From Phytophthora sp. 'mugwort' (lineage: Eukaryota > Oomycota > Peronosporomycetes > Peronosporales > Peronosporaceae), in assembly GCA_033558025.1 (NCBI GenBank), contig JAUCEF010000005.1, positions 3,410,001 to 3,474,000 of the forward strand: DNA of 64,000 nucleotides, in the 5' to 3' direction. Both the position numbers and the translations under genes were made by a program. Below, piece after piece: positions 39,595 through 50,343 of the stretch (positions are counted from its first letter, which is position 1; the number at the start of each line of letters is the position of its first letter). Below the pieces are notes generated by a model, which was not told where the DNA came from, did not search any database, and saw only the letters and a list, made by a program, of their open reading frames with translations.

Positions 39595-42249
39595 CTACAT
39601 CAACCTCGGGTTCCGGCCAAATGGGTTGCCACCTCCGTAATTAACTCCAGGTAGCATCGCCTTCGACGATAAGACGGCGTTGTATCGATTCCGATTAATA
39701 TTATCGTTCTCGCTTGGCGCAAACCCATCCACAGACAGCGCATGCAACTTGCACAGGATACAAGGCGTGCTCTGACAACTTATCTGGTGCAACCGGCACC
39801 AATCGCTCTCTGAGCCCACAGCAAATTTATCGCAAAACTCGTGACGGCATCGTCGTGCCATCGCGTGGTTCGAGCAGCCACTGTTATTTCGCTCAGCGCT
39901 GTACATGCAGCCTTCATAAGCACACTGCTGACGAAACGCGTGAAACTCGCAGAACTGTTTGTGGCCCACAAGTTTTTCACACCCTGGCTGCCAGCAAAAA
40001 GTGGCTTTGGAGTGTGCTAAGCACAACAGAGAACCACCGCAAGTAACCTGGGAGCAGCTAGGAAATTGGCACTTCGTAGTCTGCGGTACTCCAGACACGT
40101 AGTTGTTCGATTCTGACTGCGAGTTGCCGGCACAAACGCCCCCTTGCAAACGAAAGTGACGCTTGCACAAGTTTCTCTTCTGAGCCTGCTTGCCGCACCC
40201 TTCAACTTTGCAGTAGTACTTTCTCGCCTTACCGAACTCGGAAGGGCTTGCTTGCTTTGCTTCGGCTGCTGCTGCAGCGACTGCTGCCGCCTCTGCCAAC
40301 TCCTGTTCACGCTGCTGTTGTTGCGCGTGCGAGTCCAGTTTCAAATTATCAACAGATAATGACCCTGTTCTGAAGGCCCGAAGGTGCGTTGCGCATAATC
40401 CACCACCGACAGAATCCTGCCCGCAATTGCTCACGCGACACAGCAAAACCTTTTCTTCACGTTGAGCAGTGTCAGTTTCCGTAACATTGAGCGGATATCC
40501 ACCTGAACTGGGGTTTATCGATACCACAAGCGGCGAGAAAAGACTTTGACACGCCTCACAGTAATCCCGGCCATAACTTTCTCGATCGCACATCGGATTC
40601 GTGCACTTGGAGTGGGTAACGTTTATCATTGTGGTCACGCCGGCTGAAAGAGGGGCTCCAATGGCTTGCGCTTTCTCGTTTAATACGAACAATCCCGACT
40701 TTGCTTCAGTATCAACGTCACCCGAAAAGAGGGCATTACTTTCTCCAGACGAGAAAGGATCTCCATAGCATCCTTGGGTTCGAACCATGTTCTGATTGTC
40801 TTTCGTATGCTCCACACACAATCCTGCGGAGTACGACAAATTTCCACAGCCACTTTTCTCGCAGCGAGTCCGCTCAACAGCTCGAACATCGCTCGCATCA
40901 CTGCTCCCCGCTCCCGGTTTACTTGAATCGACAATTTTCGTACGTCCCGAAGCTGAAGATGCCGAAGCTGAACCCTCCTTTTGCAGATGGTGCTTCTCAT
41001 AATAGTGCGTTGTGCACAGTCGATCTCGTTGCGAGTTTTTCGTGCAATTTTCATGCGTGCAGCGACGTATATCCTTCTGCATCCTGCCTAAAATCTCGTC
41101 GTAGCTTTCCGTGGCACCAGGTCGATCTGCCAGCTCTTGAGCTTGCTTAATTATAAGATTTCCGTGGGTTCGGCACAAGTGATGCCGCTGAGAATGCTTA
41201 TAACACTCGGGATAGCTGCACATTGTGTACGCACTGTTGAGGCGGCGTTTATTAATGTGCGGTGGCAGGCGCCCGGTAGCCATCAACAGCTTTTCATGAC
41301 CGCGGCAGTAACCGCGGCCTTGATCGTTTTTGAAGCACCCCGACATTTTGCACACCGGCACACTTTGTGAGCGTGCATCCAAGATCTCCTGCAGTGCCTC
41401 CTTCCCCAGCTCCATATGCTTCACGCACATCGCAGCTCCCTCCATAGCCTTGTCTCGACAACCAGGAAAGCCACAGGGCGCGACAATCACGTGACGATTG
41501 CAAAACTTGCCGTACGACTGGGAAACACGTGCCCGGTTCGGGCAGTCGTGAAACTGGCACCTTTCGCTCCTGTCTTTAGACAGTTTTTCGGCCCTCAAGT
41601 CGGGTTCGTTGGACGCGTCGTTAAATTGCGTGTACGCAGCGTCTACCAGGACTTTAGTGGCCGAATCAGATGAAGGCGGAGTAATCCCCGTCAATTTCCT
41701 GTTCGTCGCGAAATGAGCCTGCATCGGCTCCATCGCCGTAGCTGGTGGCCTCAAAGGCATCGAAGCTGTAGTCACAGTTTGGTGAAATCCACCTGAGTCC
41801 CCCATCGAGACCCTAGCCGATCCCGTCATGCCGTCGTGGAACGAGGGCACCTCGAAACTGGCCATGCTCATTTCCGACGCTGCTTCCGACGGTGCCCCTC
41901 CAGCTGTTGCGCCTTCATTGCCACGAGTGGCGGAGTCGGTGTCCAGAATGCCTCCGAACTCCCCCAAGTCCATGCTCCCGCCAAGGCGTCCCTGTTTCGC
42001 GTAACTCGAAGTGTCCATCCCAGTTGGCGCCTGCCAGTAGCGTCCCTGAGGCGGCATCTGCTCCTGCTGGTTATAGCCCCGAATAGAGGGCTCCATCGGG
42101 ATCGGATACTGCAGAAAGGTCGTTGTCTGCGGCTGTGGCTGTTGCTGCTGGTAGGGAGCTCCTGATTGTGTCGCGAACGGACTCATAAGCGCGCGTCGCG
42201 GCGCCCCGGCACTGCCGCCTGCGTTCCCAGTCTGTTGTCGCTGCTGCAT
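39595..42249 (-). CDS. Protein with 13 C-x4-C...C-x2-H zinc-knuckle-like repeats
   Basis: A single exon of 884 residues. The N-terminal quarter is glutamine/glycine/serine-rich and probably disordered (MQQRQQTGNAGG, QQQQPQPQTT). From about residue 230 to the end I count thirteen units of the form C-x4-C-x9-12-C-x2-H, for example CGFPGCRDKAMEGAAMCVKH and CSYPECYKHSQRHHLCRTH. One unit ends C-x2-C instead. Such repeats are seen in proteins often labelled WRKY19-like in oomycetes and plants, although no WRKY domain is present here. Each unit probably binds one zinc ion. A nuclear DNA- or protein-binding role is an inference. The isolated gene is followed by 346 bp before the TMEM135 start on the same strand. 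Confidence 0.85.
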   Translation of the reverse strand: MQQRQQTGNAGGSAGAPRRALMSPFATQSGAPYQQQQPQPQTTTFLQYPIPMEPSIRGYNQQEQMPPQGRYWQAPTGMDTSSYAKQGRLGGSMDLGEFGGILDTDSATRGNEGATAGGAPSEAASEMSMASFEVPSFHDGMTGSARVSMGDSGGFHQTVTTASMPLRPPATAMEPMQAHFATNRKLTGITPPSSDSATKVLVDAAYTQFNDASNEPDLRAEKLSKDRSERCQFHDCPNRARVSQSYGKFCNRHVIVAPCGFPGCRDKAMEGAAMCVKHMELGKEALQEILDARSQSVPVCKMSGCFKNDQGRGYCRGHEKLLMATGRLPPHINKRRLNSAYTMCSYPECYKHSQRHHLCRTHGNLIIKQAQELADRPGATESYDEILGRMQKDIRRCTHENCTKNSQRDRLCTTHYYEKHHLQKEGSASASSASGRTKIVDSSKPGAGSSDASDVRAVERTRCEKSGCGNLSYSAGLCVEHTKDNQNMVRTQGCYGDPFSSGESNALFSGDVDTEAKSGLFVLNEKAQAIGAPLSAGVTTMINVTHSKCTNPMCDRESYGRDYCEACQSLFSPLVVSINPSSGGYPLNVTETDTAQREEKVLLCRVSNCGQDSVGGGLCATHLRAFRTGSLSVDNLKLDSHAQQQQREQELAEAAAVAAAAAEAKQASPSEFGKARKYYCKVEGCGKQAQKRNLCKRHFRLQGGVCAGNSQSESNNYVSGVPQTTKCQFPSCSQVTCGGSLLCLAHSKATFCWQPGCEKLVGHKQFCEFHAFRQQCAYEGCMYSAERNNSGCSNHAMARRCRHEFCDKFAVGSESDWCRLHQISCQSTPCILCKLHALSVDGFAPSENDNINRNRYNAVLSSKAMLPGVNYGGGNPFGRNPRLM

Positions 42250-43849
42250 TGTGTATGATACAAATTGTATCTATCGGTGGGCGGGAAATCCGGTGGGTCT
42301 GTCTCCGAGGGAGCGGGCCGCCTTGGGCGAACGCTGCGACTGGACGAGATAGCGAGTGGGTGGGGTGGGTTTCACTGCGGGCGGAGAGTGAGAGCCGCGT
42401 ATGGGTGGAGACTGTGAACGGCTGAGTTCAATTGTATATCTATCGTTCTCGCCACTCACCCGGTCGGTCGCCAACAATTGGACAAAAAACGAGGGAATGA
42501 GCGCTCGAAGTTTCAACATGGAGAAAAAAAGCTGCACCACCAACCACGGAAGTGATTTTGCGGTCAAATGTGAAGAGAGCGCGCGACGTGGTCAGGCAGG
42601 ACAGGCCTACTAATTGCTAATGCTTTTATCACGCAGAGCTCAGATTTAGGCTCGCGTTCCAGTCCGAATTCCACTCGATTAACCCACAAGCCAAAGTGAG
42701 AAGACTGCCATTTATTGCCGAGACATTCGCACGAAAAAAATCGAAGCGAGCGGGATCGGGCCGGGAGGTGGTAAGGCCGGTGGCGCCAATCCTGACCTGT
42801 CTCCCGAGCGCCTGCCATCGAACCTCGCTTCGAAACTCCAACCCACCCAGCTGAAGTGACCCATGCCGTCACTGCTACGTTGAGTAAGCAAAATTGAATG
42901 TATAGTATCTAGGTGGCGACGCGGGCACGGGCCAGGCTGACCAGACCAGCCAGCCGTACAGCATCTTCCAATCGACGAGGGGATCCACAGCACATTGCGA
43001 CGTTTGGCATGAGTAAACACAGATGGTGGCTGCCACCACATAACATGCGCCAGAAACGGGCAACTGTAGTGGCGAGAGCAGAAAACAGTGGCATGCGTCA
43101 AGCTCGCAACCCCGCTCAAGTAAACTTCAACGAGGGCAACAATGGCGATACACATTGCGCGGATCCGGAATGCTAACCTAAGCGGTGTCGGACTGTAAGA
43201 TGTACTGTACTGTGTGCGGTACGAGAAACTTGCCGACAGAAAGACGCGTGCTAGTGAATTGAGAAACTGTGTACATATGTATGTATACATGCACGTTTTG
43301 CAGCGCCGACAATCACTTGTCGAGCACTAAGCCCCCTGCCAAGGTTGTCCGCGTGTAACATGGCTTCACTCGCAAATCCCGGCTGCATCGTGGATCGGGT
43401 TGTCTACTTTTCGAAGACAAGAACCGCCAGTAGACCGACCACAGATCACCGGGATATGCGTTGACGCAAATTGCCTCTGCTCTCCTAACGGCACTGGCGG
43501 CCGAAATTCAAATGCAGAAAGCACTCCGATGTGGCCCTGGGCACTACCGAGTGGACAGTATAGAGATCCATGAGCTTCTAGAAGCGGCATCAAGCATCAA
43601 GACGGTATATTATGGCGCAGTCCATCGATCAGCGAGGTACTGTAGTCGGCGAACACGACCGTAGTCAGAGCCTTAGGTAAATGTACTGTATTATGTGCCA
43701 ACTTTTGTCAAACGCTCGATTATCGCACAGCGCGAATGGAGCAGTGTACCAATAAAATATTCCTTTAAGTGCGATACTAATTAACCGGTCAACCAGTTGA
43801 TGAGGGGGGTACTATTCGCGGCGCGTTGACCACACAACATCTCGCTATC
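42250..43849. other. Intergenic region
   Basis: A 1.6-kb stretch with open frames but none that shows a domain or coding composition (minus 42712-43290 and plus 43461-43664 were inspected). Sequences around 43680-43800 resemble those near 33765-33900. The gene downstream starts at 43850. Confidence 0.45.
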
Positions 43850-44689
43850 ATGTTAGTTGTGCGAACCTCTCACCGCGCCGCGCGACTCGCCGAGATACCG
43901 CTCCGCTCGTTTTGCGCCTCCTCTCGCATTCTCCATCGTTCTGGTAACGCGGCTGCGCTTCGACGGCTCTCGCTCCATCGTTGCAGCTCCAATGGACCGT
44001 TCGCCGTTCGCCACTTCAGCTCGCAGACGGATGACGAGGCGCAGAAGAAGCGAGAGGAGGAGATGGAGAGGCTGCTGCAGCGTGGAACGGCTTTGGGGGG
44101 AGACCAGGTGTATCAAGCGCCCATGTCGCGCGCTGTGCGCCTCATGAAGGCGATTTCCGTTACCAGCTGCTCGCTCACGTCCATCGGTATGCCCGTGCTT
44201 TGTGTGCTCAGCGAGCAAGACACGTCAACGGTCGGCAAGGTCAGGACAACTACATTGAGGACGCTCTCGACGCATTGAATTACGTACTGACGCTGTTGCT
44301 GATCTTGTATTTGATGCGGTCTCGTGTAGTGGGCTATGTGCGGCACCATCATGTTGTTCGGTTTTGGCACGACGTCACTCTTCCATTACTTGTTCAAGCC
44401 GTACGTGATACGGATGTGGCTGGCGGATGCTTCCACTGACGTCTCTCCGGCGCCCACTGCTGCGGGTGCGAGTACGACGGATGACCCGACCGTGACGGTC
44501 GAGACGGTGACGTTGTTCGCTCAGCTGGAGCAGCACTCATTCCGACTGTCCGAGGTGTCGCCGCCTACCGAAGCAATGCACCCGATGGTCTCGTTCCAGG
44601 CACGTGGTCGTCACTACTTCATACACCCGGAAGCTTTCAACGACCGTGACCTGCTGAAAAAACTGGTCGGATCAGAGAATCGCAAGTAA
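43850..44689 (+). CDS. TMEM70-family mitochondrial protein
   Basis: Two exons, 43850-44239 and 44330-44689 (intron 90 nt), give 249 residues. The N terminus is rich in Arg, Ser, Ala and Leu (MLVVRTSHRAARLAEIPLRS), a mitochondrial presequence. Two hydrophobic segments follow, and the spliced exon 2 begins WAMCGTIMLFGFGTTSLFHY then LFKPYVIRMW. This fits the TMEM70/TMEM186/TMEM223 hallmark in which a glycine-rich helix leads into a KPYV motif. TMEM70 helps assemble the ATP synthase rotor ring in the inner membrane; which branch this protein belongs to is not settled. An in-frame TTG upstream is not used as start. Confidence 0.8.
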
Positions 44690-44801
44690 GTATTGTCAGT
44701 CGAGTGCTAGCTACAGTAACGCAACGATACGATCAACACTAGAATACAGTTTGGGTAGGAAGACGTAAAGCAATTTCTGCATCGCTTGGGTTTGCTTGCT
44801 T

Positions 44802-46377
44802 TCAGTCACTTTTCTCAACGTCTTCGATGTAGTCGTAGCTGTTTAACGCATCTTCACTATCAACCCGGGCGTCATTGCGAAGCACACGAGGTGGCTCCGC
44901 TTCTATAGCTGCACCGTCGTCACTTTCGTCCTCTTTGTCCGAGAGCTCTGGCATAGACTCCATTTCCTCTGAAATGTCGCTGTTAAAATAACAGATTTCT
45001 GTAAGTATCACGATGGAAAACAATATGTACGTCGTACTGGAAGTACAGCATAGTTTTCGTACCTGGCAATTTCTTCTTCTTCCTCGAAGTCGCTGCTTCC
45101 GTATCCATCATCATCTTCCTCCTCCTTATCAGCCACGCTTGTTTCAGCTTCTCTATCGTCGTCATCGCCATCGCCCTCTCCCGCTTTGCCAACGCCACTA
45201 CTGCTTACAAAACTATCCTGCTCTTGCAACTCCATTTGCAGAGATGCTTTGAGTTGCTGGAGTGTACCTGTATCATCTTCAGCCTCCATGGCTTGCAACG
45301 CAGCATCCAACTTCCTCAACCGCTCAGCCTCCTCCTCCTACATCAAGTCATATGAATGTCAGGCTACAAAAATAGTCATGGGGATATTCCTAAGGTCGAC
45401 CGTACCGCATCAAAATTGTCCTCTACATCTCCAGCGAGAGAATTATTTGATGTACCAACCAAGGGAGATAAGGATGGCAGTTTAGTCGGGGCCGGCGGTG
45501 GCGCTGCCAATGACACTGCGTCTTCGTCCTCACTTTCGTGCTTATTCTTTTCGTGGCTATCTTCCAGAGCTTTATCGTCGTCTTTGGTTTCATCTTGGAC
45601 TCGCCTCGAGTAGAAAGTAGTGGGTTGCGTGGTGGCTACTGCACTTTGATCTTGGCTTTCCTCATCTTCGCCGTTTGTAAAGTTTGATTCGTCCAGTTCA
45701 GATTCACTAGGAACCTCTTCCGCCATGCTCTCTTCGATCTCTGCGCTGCTTCCACCGTCTTCGTCCTTGGCTTCGTCCTTGGTTCTTAGCTCTGTGCTTT
45801 CAGTCTCTTTTGATGGCACCTGCCGGACAACCTCTTCTTGTTCCCATGATTTCGCTTTAGGTATCGACATGACTGCGGGTCGACATACTTCGCCTCTATC
45901 TTCGTTTTCGTCATCCTCGTCGAAGTGATTGTGCTTCGTAGACGTAAATGTTTTAGGAGACACTGCACTCTGTTCTTCACCGTCCACCATAGACTCGATG
46001 AGCTGGAAAAGTGTTGGCGTGTTTGTATAGGTAAATCCAAGCTTCTTAGCCAGCGAAATGCTATCGGGTTGCTCGTATTCTGCATTGGACTCAGCAAGTA
46101 GCACATGCAACGCATGCTCCCAATGGAAAAACCGCAGACACTCAATAATCAGCGATAAAGCGGTTGTCGTCGTCTCCGCCGGGAAGTCACTTAGTTTGGG
46201 GGCGATTGGATCATTCGTTGTCACAAAACCCTCGCGTTCGTGCATAATCTCGAAGACCGCAGCACGAAGTTCGGCCTTTAACTTAGCTAGCACACCTTGG
46301 CTTGTCAGCATCTGCGTCACCTGTTCCTTCAACACCAGCTCCTCCGCCGTGGGCGGTGGCTGCAGCACGGACAACAT
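44802..46377 (-). CDS. CEP43/FOP-like centrosomal (basal body) protein
   Basis: Three exons (45406-46377, 45063-45337, 44802-44979; introns 68 and 83 nt) encode 474 residues. The N-terminal 130 residues match the FOP/LisH dimerisation domain: SQGVLAKLKAELRAAVFEIM, then IIECLRFFHWEHALHVLLAES and LAKKLGF. The rest is acidic and serine-rich with coiled-coil stretches (EEEAERLRKLDAALQAM). FOP-like proteins sit at centrioles and basal bodies and support ciliogenesis, which fits the dynein and SPEF2 genes in this window. The start MLSVLQPPP is followed within six codons by a possible acceptor (gctgcag), so a short upstream exon cannot be excluded. Confidence 0.82.
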
Positions 46378-46620
46378 TAGTCAGTATGTTCCAGTCACTT
46401 GATACCAATTACTCGACGCAAACGGTCACCAGCAAAGACGTCGCAACCCCTCTTGCGGCCGTTTCATCCAGACAGATCAAGACATGGTTGCTGCTACATT
46501 CGTCGTTTTTGTTGATAAGATTATCTTCTCCCCAATGCTTTTCTGTTTATGCATGTACCTGGCTGGACTGACAATTGACATCACACTTATCTTGCGATAA
46601 TGTCTGTAAAACGTCATGAT

Positions 46621-49086
46621 TTATTTAGTCGCAATAAGGGCGTCACCATCCGCGCAAATATCATCATAGAGCCGCTCGAAGCTCTGCGGCGTGAAAGGAG
46701 TGAAACCCGCAGCATACGTCCACAAACATGTGCAGAGCTCGTCAATTTCGCGACCTGATGTGTCCGAATTGTCCTGGTGTTGTGTTACAATGCGATCGAT
46801 GGCCTCGCCAATTGTACAAACATACTTGAACACCTTCTCAACAACAGTCTCGTCCTTTTGGTTGCGAGACCACTCGGCCATGATCTTCATCTTTTTAAGC
46901 TCCTGCCGGATGTCGCGCAACTCCTTGTCTGGTTTCCACTTTTCATTGCATTCTTCAGCTGAGAGAAGCGGCAGTGGTGTCACATCAGCTACTGCATTTG
47001 CCACCACCGCAGGAGTTTCACTGGACTTCATTTCGCTCCGCTGAGGCTCTTTCTTCCGTTTTTCTTTCTTGCTGAAGCTTTCGTTGCTGTTGTTACGGTG
47101 CTTCTTACGGGATGACGTCCGATCCTCCTCCTCCACTGATGATGATCGCCTCTTATGCCGTGACGACGTTGATTGAGCTGGTGATGCACCTCCAATTTCG
47201 CCTTCTTCGGGTTCGTTATCAACCACACTGGCCTGCGCTGGAGATCTCATCGGCGGCGTCTTATGCTGCCGTCCGGAGTCCACTCCCTGGCCATTCGGTG
47301 TCCCCGTACCGTTGCTGGATCCAACATGGCGTCGACTTACAACATCTTCACCATTGTGTTGCCGTGCAGCGAATCGTTCTGCAGCACGAGCCATTCGACC
47401 CCCTCCTGCACCCGAATTGGCAGGAATTGATGCTGTCACACCAGGGATTGCACCACTGTGGATGATGGCACTAAACTGTGCACCTAACGATTGACTCGAG
47501 TTGGCACTACCAGAGCCCAAAGAGCTCGCTTGCTGCACAATGCGTGGGTCGCCAGCATCGAGATCAGGAGGGGGCAACCGCTTCAGCAGGTTCTCCGCAC
47601 GCTTCTTCAGGCGCTCACCTTTCAAAGCTCGTTGTCCCTGGAAATGAAGTAAGTCGTCGTTAAGAATATCTTCCCAACCTCCAAAGCCATGCACGTAGAC
47701 ACCGAGAAGTAGCGCTGCATCCTTGCGTTGTGTCCAATTATGTTCCTTTTCCGCCCATGTCCAGCTAGGCAAGTCTCGTGTGTTGACACCCAGAACAGAA
47801 AGATCGCTCTGCTTTGCCACTAATACATATGCGCCTTGAGCATTCACTTGTGCATTACCCGACGAGCACCCAGCAGTACGCAATGCACGCTGCACAGCGA
47901 TGCGGAGTTTCAGGTTTTCATAAAGACGCTCGATAATCTGTGACGATCTCGCTTCAACGTCCGCAATCTTGATGTTGTCATGTGGTGGCCGTGCCTCAAC
48001 TGCCTGCTTGGCTTTCTGAGCAACTTCATTAGCAATTGGATGCAGACGATCAATAGAGATCTTGGTTGTTGTTGGCAGGTTCGACCGCTCAATAAAGCTG
48101 GGCATTTTGTACTCGTCTGCGAAATTGGCAGCTGTCGGATAAAGACCGACATCGGTCAAGTCTCCATAGCGAAGCATAGCACGCAACATCGCTCGAACCA
48201 CCTTGCCATCCAGAGCCGGCGCCGATGACCTGCTAACGCTGCTACTGTATCCGTCGCCTCCAGTGTCACCTCCATGGTCACTACTGCTGCTGTTTCCTGT
48301 CGCTATTCCCATCGAACTCGTGGCGGTCATAGGTTTAGTCACAGTTTTGTTAGTCATAACCGACACGGGTGGAATCGTCCCGCTTCCCGCCGTCGAGGTG
48401 GTCGTCTTCTTCGCCTTCGCACTGGTCGTCCTTCGTCCATTGAGCTTCATCGCCAACCTGTCATGTGCTGACACTGGCTTCCTCTTAATTGGTAGTCGTC
48501 CTGCAGTTCCAAACGTCAGTGGACCACCCACAGCCATCGGAGCTCCACTGTTGACCACCGCTTCAGCGTCTGGAGATCGCACTGGCGAACCTCTCGGAGG
48601 TGGAGGGCTGGATCTCGCCGCTGGTGTGCCCAACGGTTTCTTCCTCTTATCCCTTAGGTCTCTCTGGATCTCCTCAATGGTGCGGCGGTCTCGCTTGCGC
48701 GTACCCAGAGGCATCAGCGACTCCGTCTCCGCAGCTTTGAATCTAGCCGCTGCTCGCGTCGAATTGACGCTCAGTGTCTCAGTGTTCGCTGCGAGTCCAT
48801 GAGGACGAGGGGCAGACAATGCCGGCCCCGAGGTATTGCTCGGGTACGCGTGGCCCGTGCGGTTGCTAATGCCTCCGTGGGACGTGGCGTGCTTAGCTGC
48901 CGAGTCGGCGCCAGCATTGACGTTCTCAGTCTCAGCATCGTCTTCCGACTCGGAATCAGATGACGAAGAGGAGGAAGAGGAGCCTGAGCCCGAGCTAGAG
49001 GAAGACGAGTCGTCGTCGGAGCTCGAGTTATCAGCCTTGTCCTCTTCCGCGTCCTGAACGTGCGTTTCCTGGGGGTTCTCGGCCAT
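46621..49086 (-). CDS. Free-standing CHD1 C-terminal module (SANT-SLIDE plus CHCT domain)
   Basis: A single exon of 821 residues. After a serine/acidic N terminus and a basic linker come a SANT-like region (about 295-395, VVRAMLRAMLRYGDL) and a SLIDE-like region (about 440-505). The latter reads DAALLLGVYVHGFGGWEDIL, which corresponds to the DxxLLxGIYxYGxGSWExI stretch of CHD1. Residues about 710-815 (CNEKWKPDKELRDIRQELKK, FTPFTPQSFERLYDDI) match the CHD1 helical C-terminal (CHCT, DUF4208) domain. There are no chromodomains and no helicase motifs anywhere in the protein, so it is a DNA-binding half of CHD1 without a motor. The frame is closed by its own ATG at 49086 and stop. It shares a 243-bp divergent promoter with the GEP4-like gene. 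Confidence 0.85.
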   Translation of the reverse strand: MAENPQETHVQDAEEDKADNSSSDDDSSSSSSGSGSSSSSSSSDSESEDDAETENVNAGADSAAKHATSHGGISNRTGHAYPSNTSGPALSAPRPHGLAANTETLSVNSTRAAARFKAAETESLMPLGTRKRDRRTIEEIQRDLRDKRKKPLGTPAARSSPPPPRGSPVRSPDAEAVVNSGAPMAVGGPLTFGTAGRLPIKRKPVSAHDRLAMKLNGRRTTSAKAKKTTTSTAGSGTIPPVSVMTNKTVTKPMTATSSMGIATGNSSSSDHGGDTGGDGYSSSVSRSSAPALDGKVVRAMLRAMLRYGDLTDVGLYPTAANFADEYKMPSFIERSNLPTTTKISIDRLHPIANEVAQKAKQAVEARPPHDNIKIADVEARSSQIIERLYENLKLRIAVQRALRTAGCSSGNAQVNAQGAYVLVAKQSDLSVLGVNTRDLPSWTWAEKEHNWTQRKDAALLLGVYVHGFGGWEDILNDDLLHFQGQRALKGERLKKRAENLLKRLPPPDLDAGDPRIVQQASSLGSGSANSSQSLGAQFSAIIHSGAIPGVTASIPANSGAGGGRMARAAERFAARQHNGEDVVSRRHVGSSNGTGTPNGQGVDSGRQHKTPPMRSPAQASVVDNEPEEGEIGGASPAQSTSSRHKRRSSSVEEEDRTSSRKKHRNNSNESFSKKEKRKKEPQRSEMKSSETPAVVANAVADVTPLPLLSAEECNEKWKPDKELRDIRQELKKMKIMAEWSRNQKDETVVEKVFKYVCTIGEAIDRIVTQHQDNSDTSGREIDELCTCLWTYAAGFTPFTPQSFERLYDDICADGDALIATK

Positions 49087-49329
49087 TATAGGGAGTTAGA
49101 GATAGCGAAGGGAGTGAGAGACAAGCCGAGGATTGGTGTAGCGGGAGAAGGCGGCAGTCGCAGCACCGAAGAGCGGAGGGAACGTTATCACCTCGGTCTT
49201 GAGAGCGAGTATTTCGGAGAGCTCGTCTTTGGCTGTCGAACGAGTTTCGGGTGATGATTGGCAGAAAAAGAAAATAGCAATATTGACAAATGGTTGGGTT
49301 TGGGAAATGCATTTATTCTTGCGGTGAGT
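49087..49329. promoter_or_regulatory. Shared divergent promoter region (CHD1 C-terminal protein / GEP4-like)
   Basis: The 243 bp between divergent ATGs must serve both genes. No core element was identified with confidence. Confidence 0.4.
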
Positions 49330-50232
49330 ATGAAAGGCCTCAATCTCGGCGGCGTGGTGGAGTTCTGCCGCGTACTGACGCGCCAACCGCAATTTTTGCT
49401 GTCACAGCTCTCCGTTAAAGGTAATCGGCGCCGTCTTTGTTTTCAATTGTGCAAAAGTGTTGGCGGCTAGACGATTTAGTGCAACAGCGAGACGTGAAAA
49501 AGTGCTCTTAAATGTGGATGCTTCTGCTCTCTTCGAGGTTTAGATGTGACGGAGGTTCCCTTCCAGACACTGCGAGACCGCGGGTTCCGCGGCATTATTT
49601 TCGACAAGGACAACACGTTAACCGTACCGCACAAACTGGAGATCGCTCCTCATCTGGAGTCGTCACTGGCTGAATGCCGCCGAGTTTTCGGAGACTCGGG
49701 CGTCGTCATTTTTTCCAACTCGGCTGGGTCTATAGACGACAAGGGCGGAGTGGAGGCAAAAAAGATTGAGGAGGGGCTGCATGTCGCGGTACTGCGTCAC
49801 AATCAGAAGGTAATGGTGATGCTATGTTGCTCTTACTGTTGGGTTGGAAGGAGTGTTGGTTCTGAGATAGTATATGCTTGCTATTGCAGAAACCAGGAGG
49901 CATTGCATTCGTGAAGAAACACTTCGGTGAAGTGGATCCACAAGCACTTGTGGTGATTGGTGACCGATACTCGACGGATGTGCTCTTTGGCAACCTTAAT
50001 GGTGAGATGTTTTTGGTTTGAGACATTGGTGATCGAGGAGATTGTGACTTTTTTGCCTTTTTCAGGGCTTCTTACGATACGAACAGAGCAGTTCACGCCT
50101 GAGAGTGAAAGTGTCGTGAATCGACAGCTGCAACGCATCGAAAAGGCAGCTGTGCGAATACTGATACGCGCTGGAGTGAAGCCGCCAACACATCCGCTAT
50201 GGGATACCATCGAGACCAAGGATGGCGAGTAA
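49330..50232 (+). CDS. Mitochondrial phosphatidylglycerophosphatase, GEP4 type
   Basis: Four exons (49330-49420, 49538-49809, 49890-50001, 50066-50232; introns 117, 80 and 64 nt) encode 213 residues. The HAD-phosphatase motif I is FDKDNTLTVP near residue 52, motif II is IFSNSAGS and motif III/IV is KKPGG...VVIGDRYSTDV, the last completed by splicing. These match the PGP phosphatase GEP4/PTPMT-independent branch, which converts phosphatidylglycerophosphate to phosphatidylglycerol on the way to cardiolipin at the mitochondrial matrix face. The C-terminal extension (RQLQRIEKAAVRILIRAG) is typical. The start MKGLNLGGVVEF aligns with the family; upstream frame has only a TTG. Confidence 0.9.
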
Positions 50233-50343
50233 GCAAGTTTACGCGGTAGCAGAATTTCTGTCAGTTATTCGCCCAGAAGGCAGTTTATCTTTTAAGGCAA
50301 GCTCAAACTTTACGTTTAGAAACAATGAGCTTACCACCAATGG

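Noticed and set aside
42712..43290. 192-codon minus-strand frame
   Set aside because: No recognisable domain and no coding-like composition; it lies in the presumed upstream region of the zinc-repeat gene.
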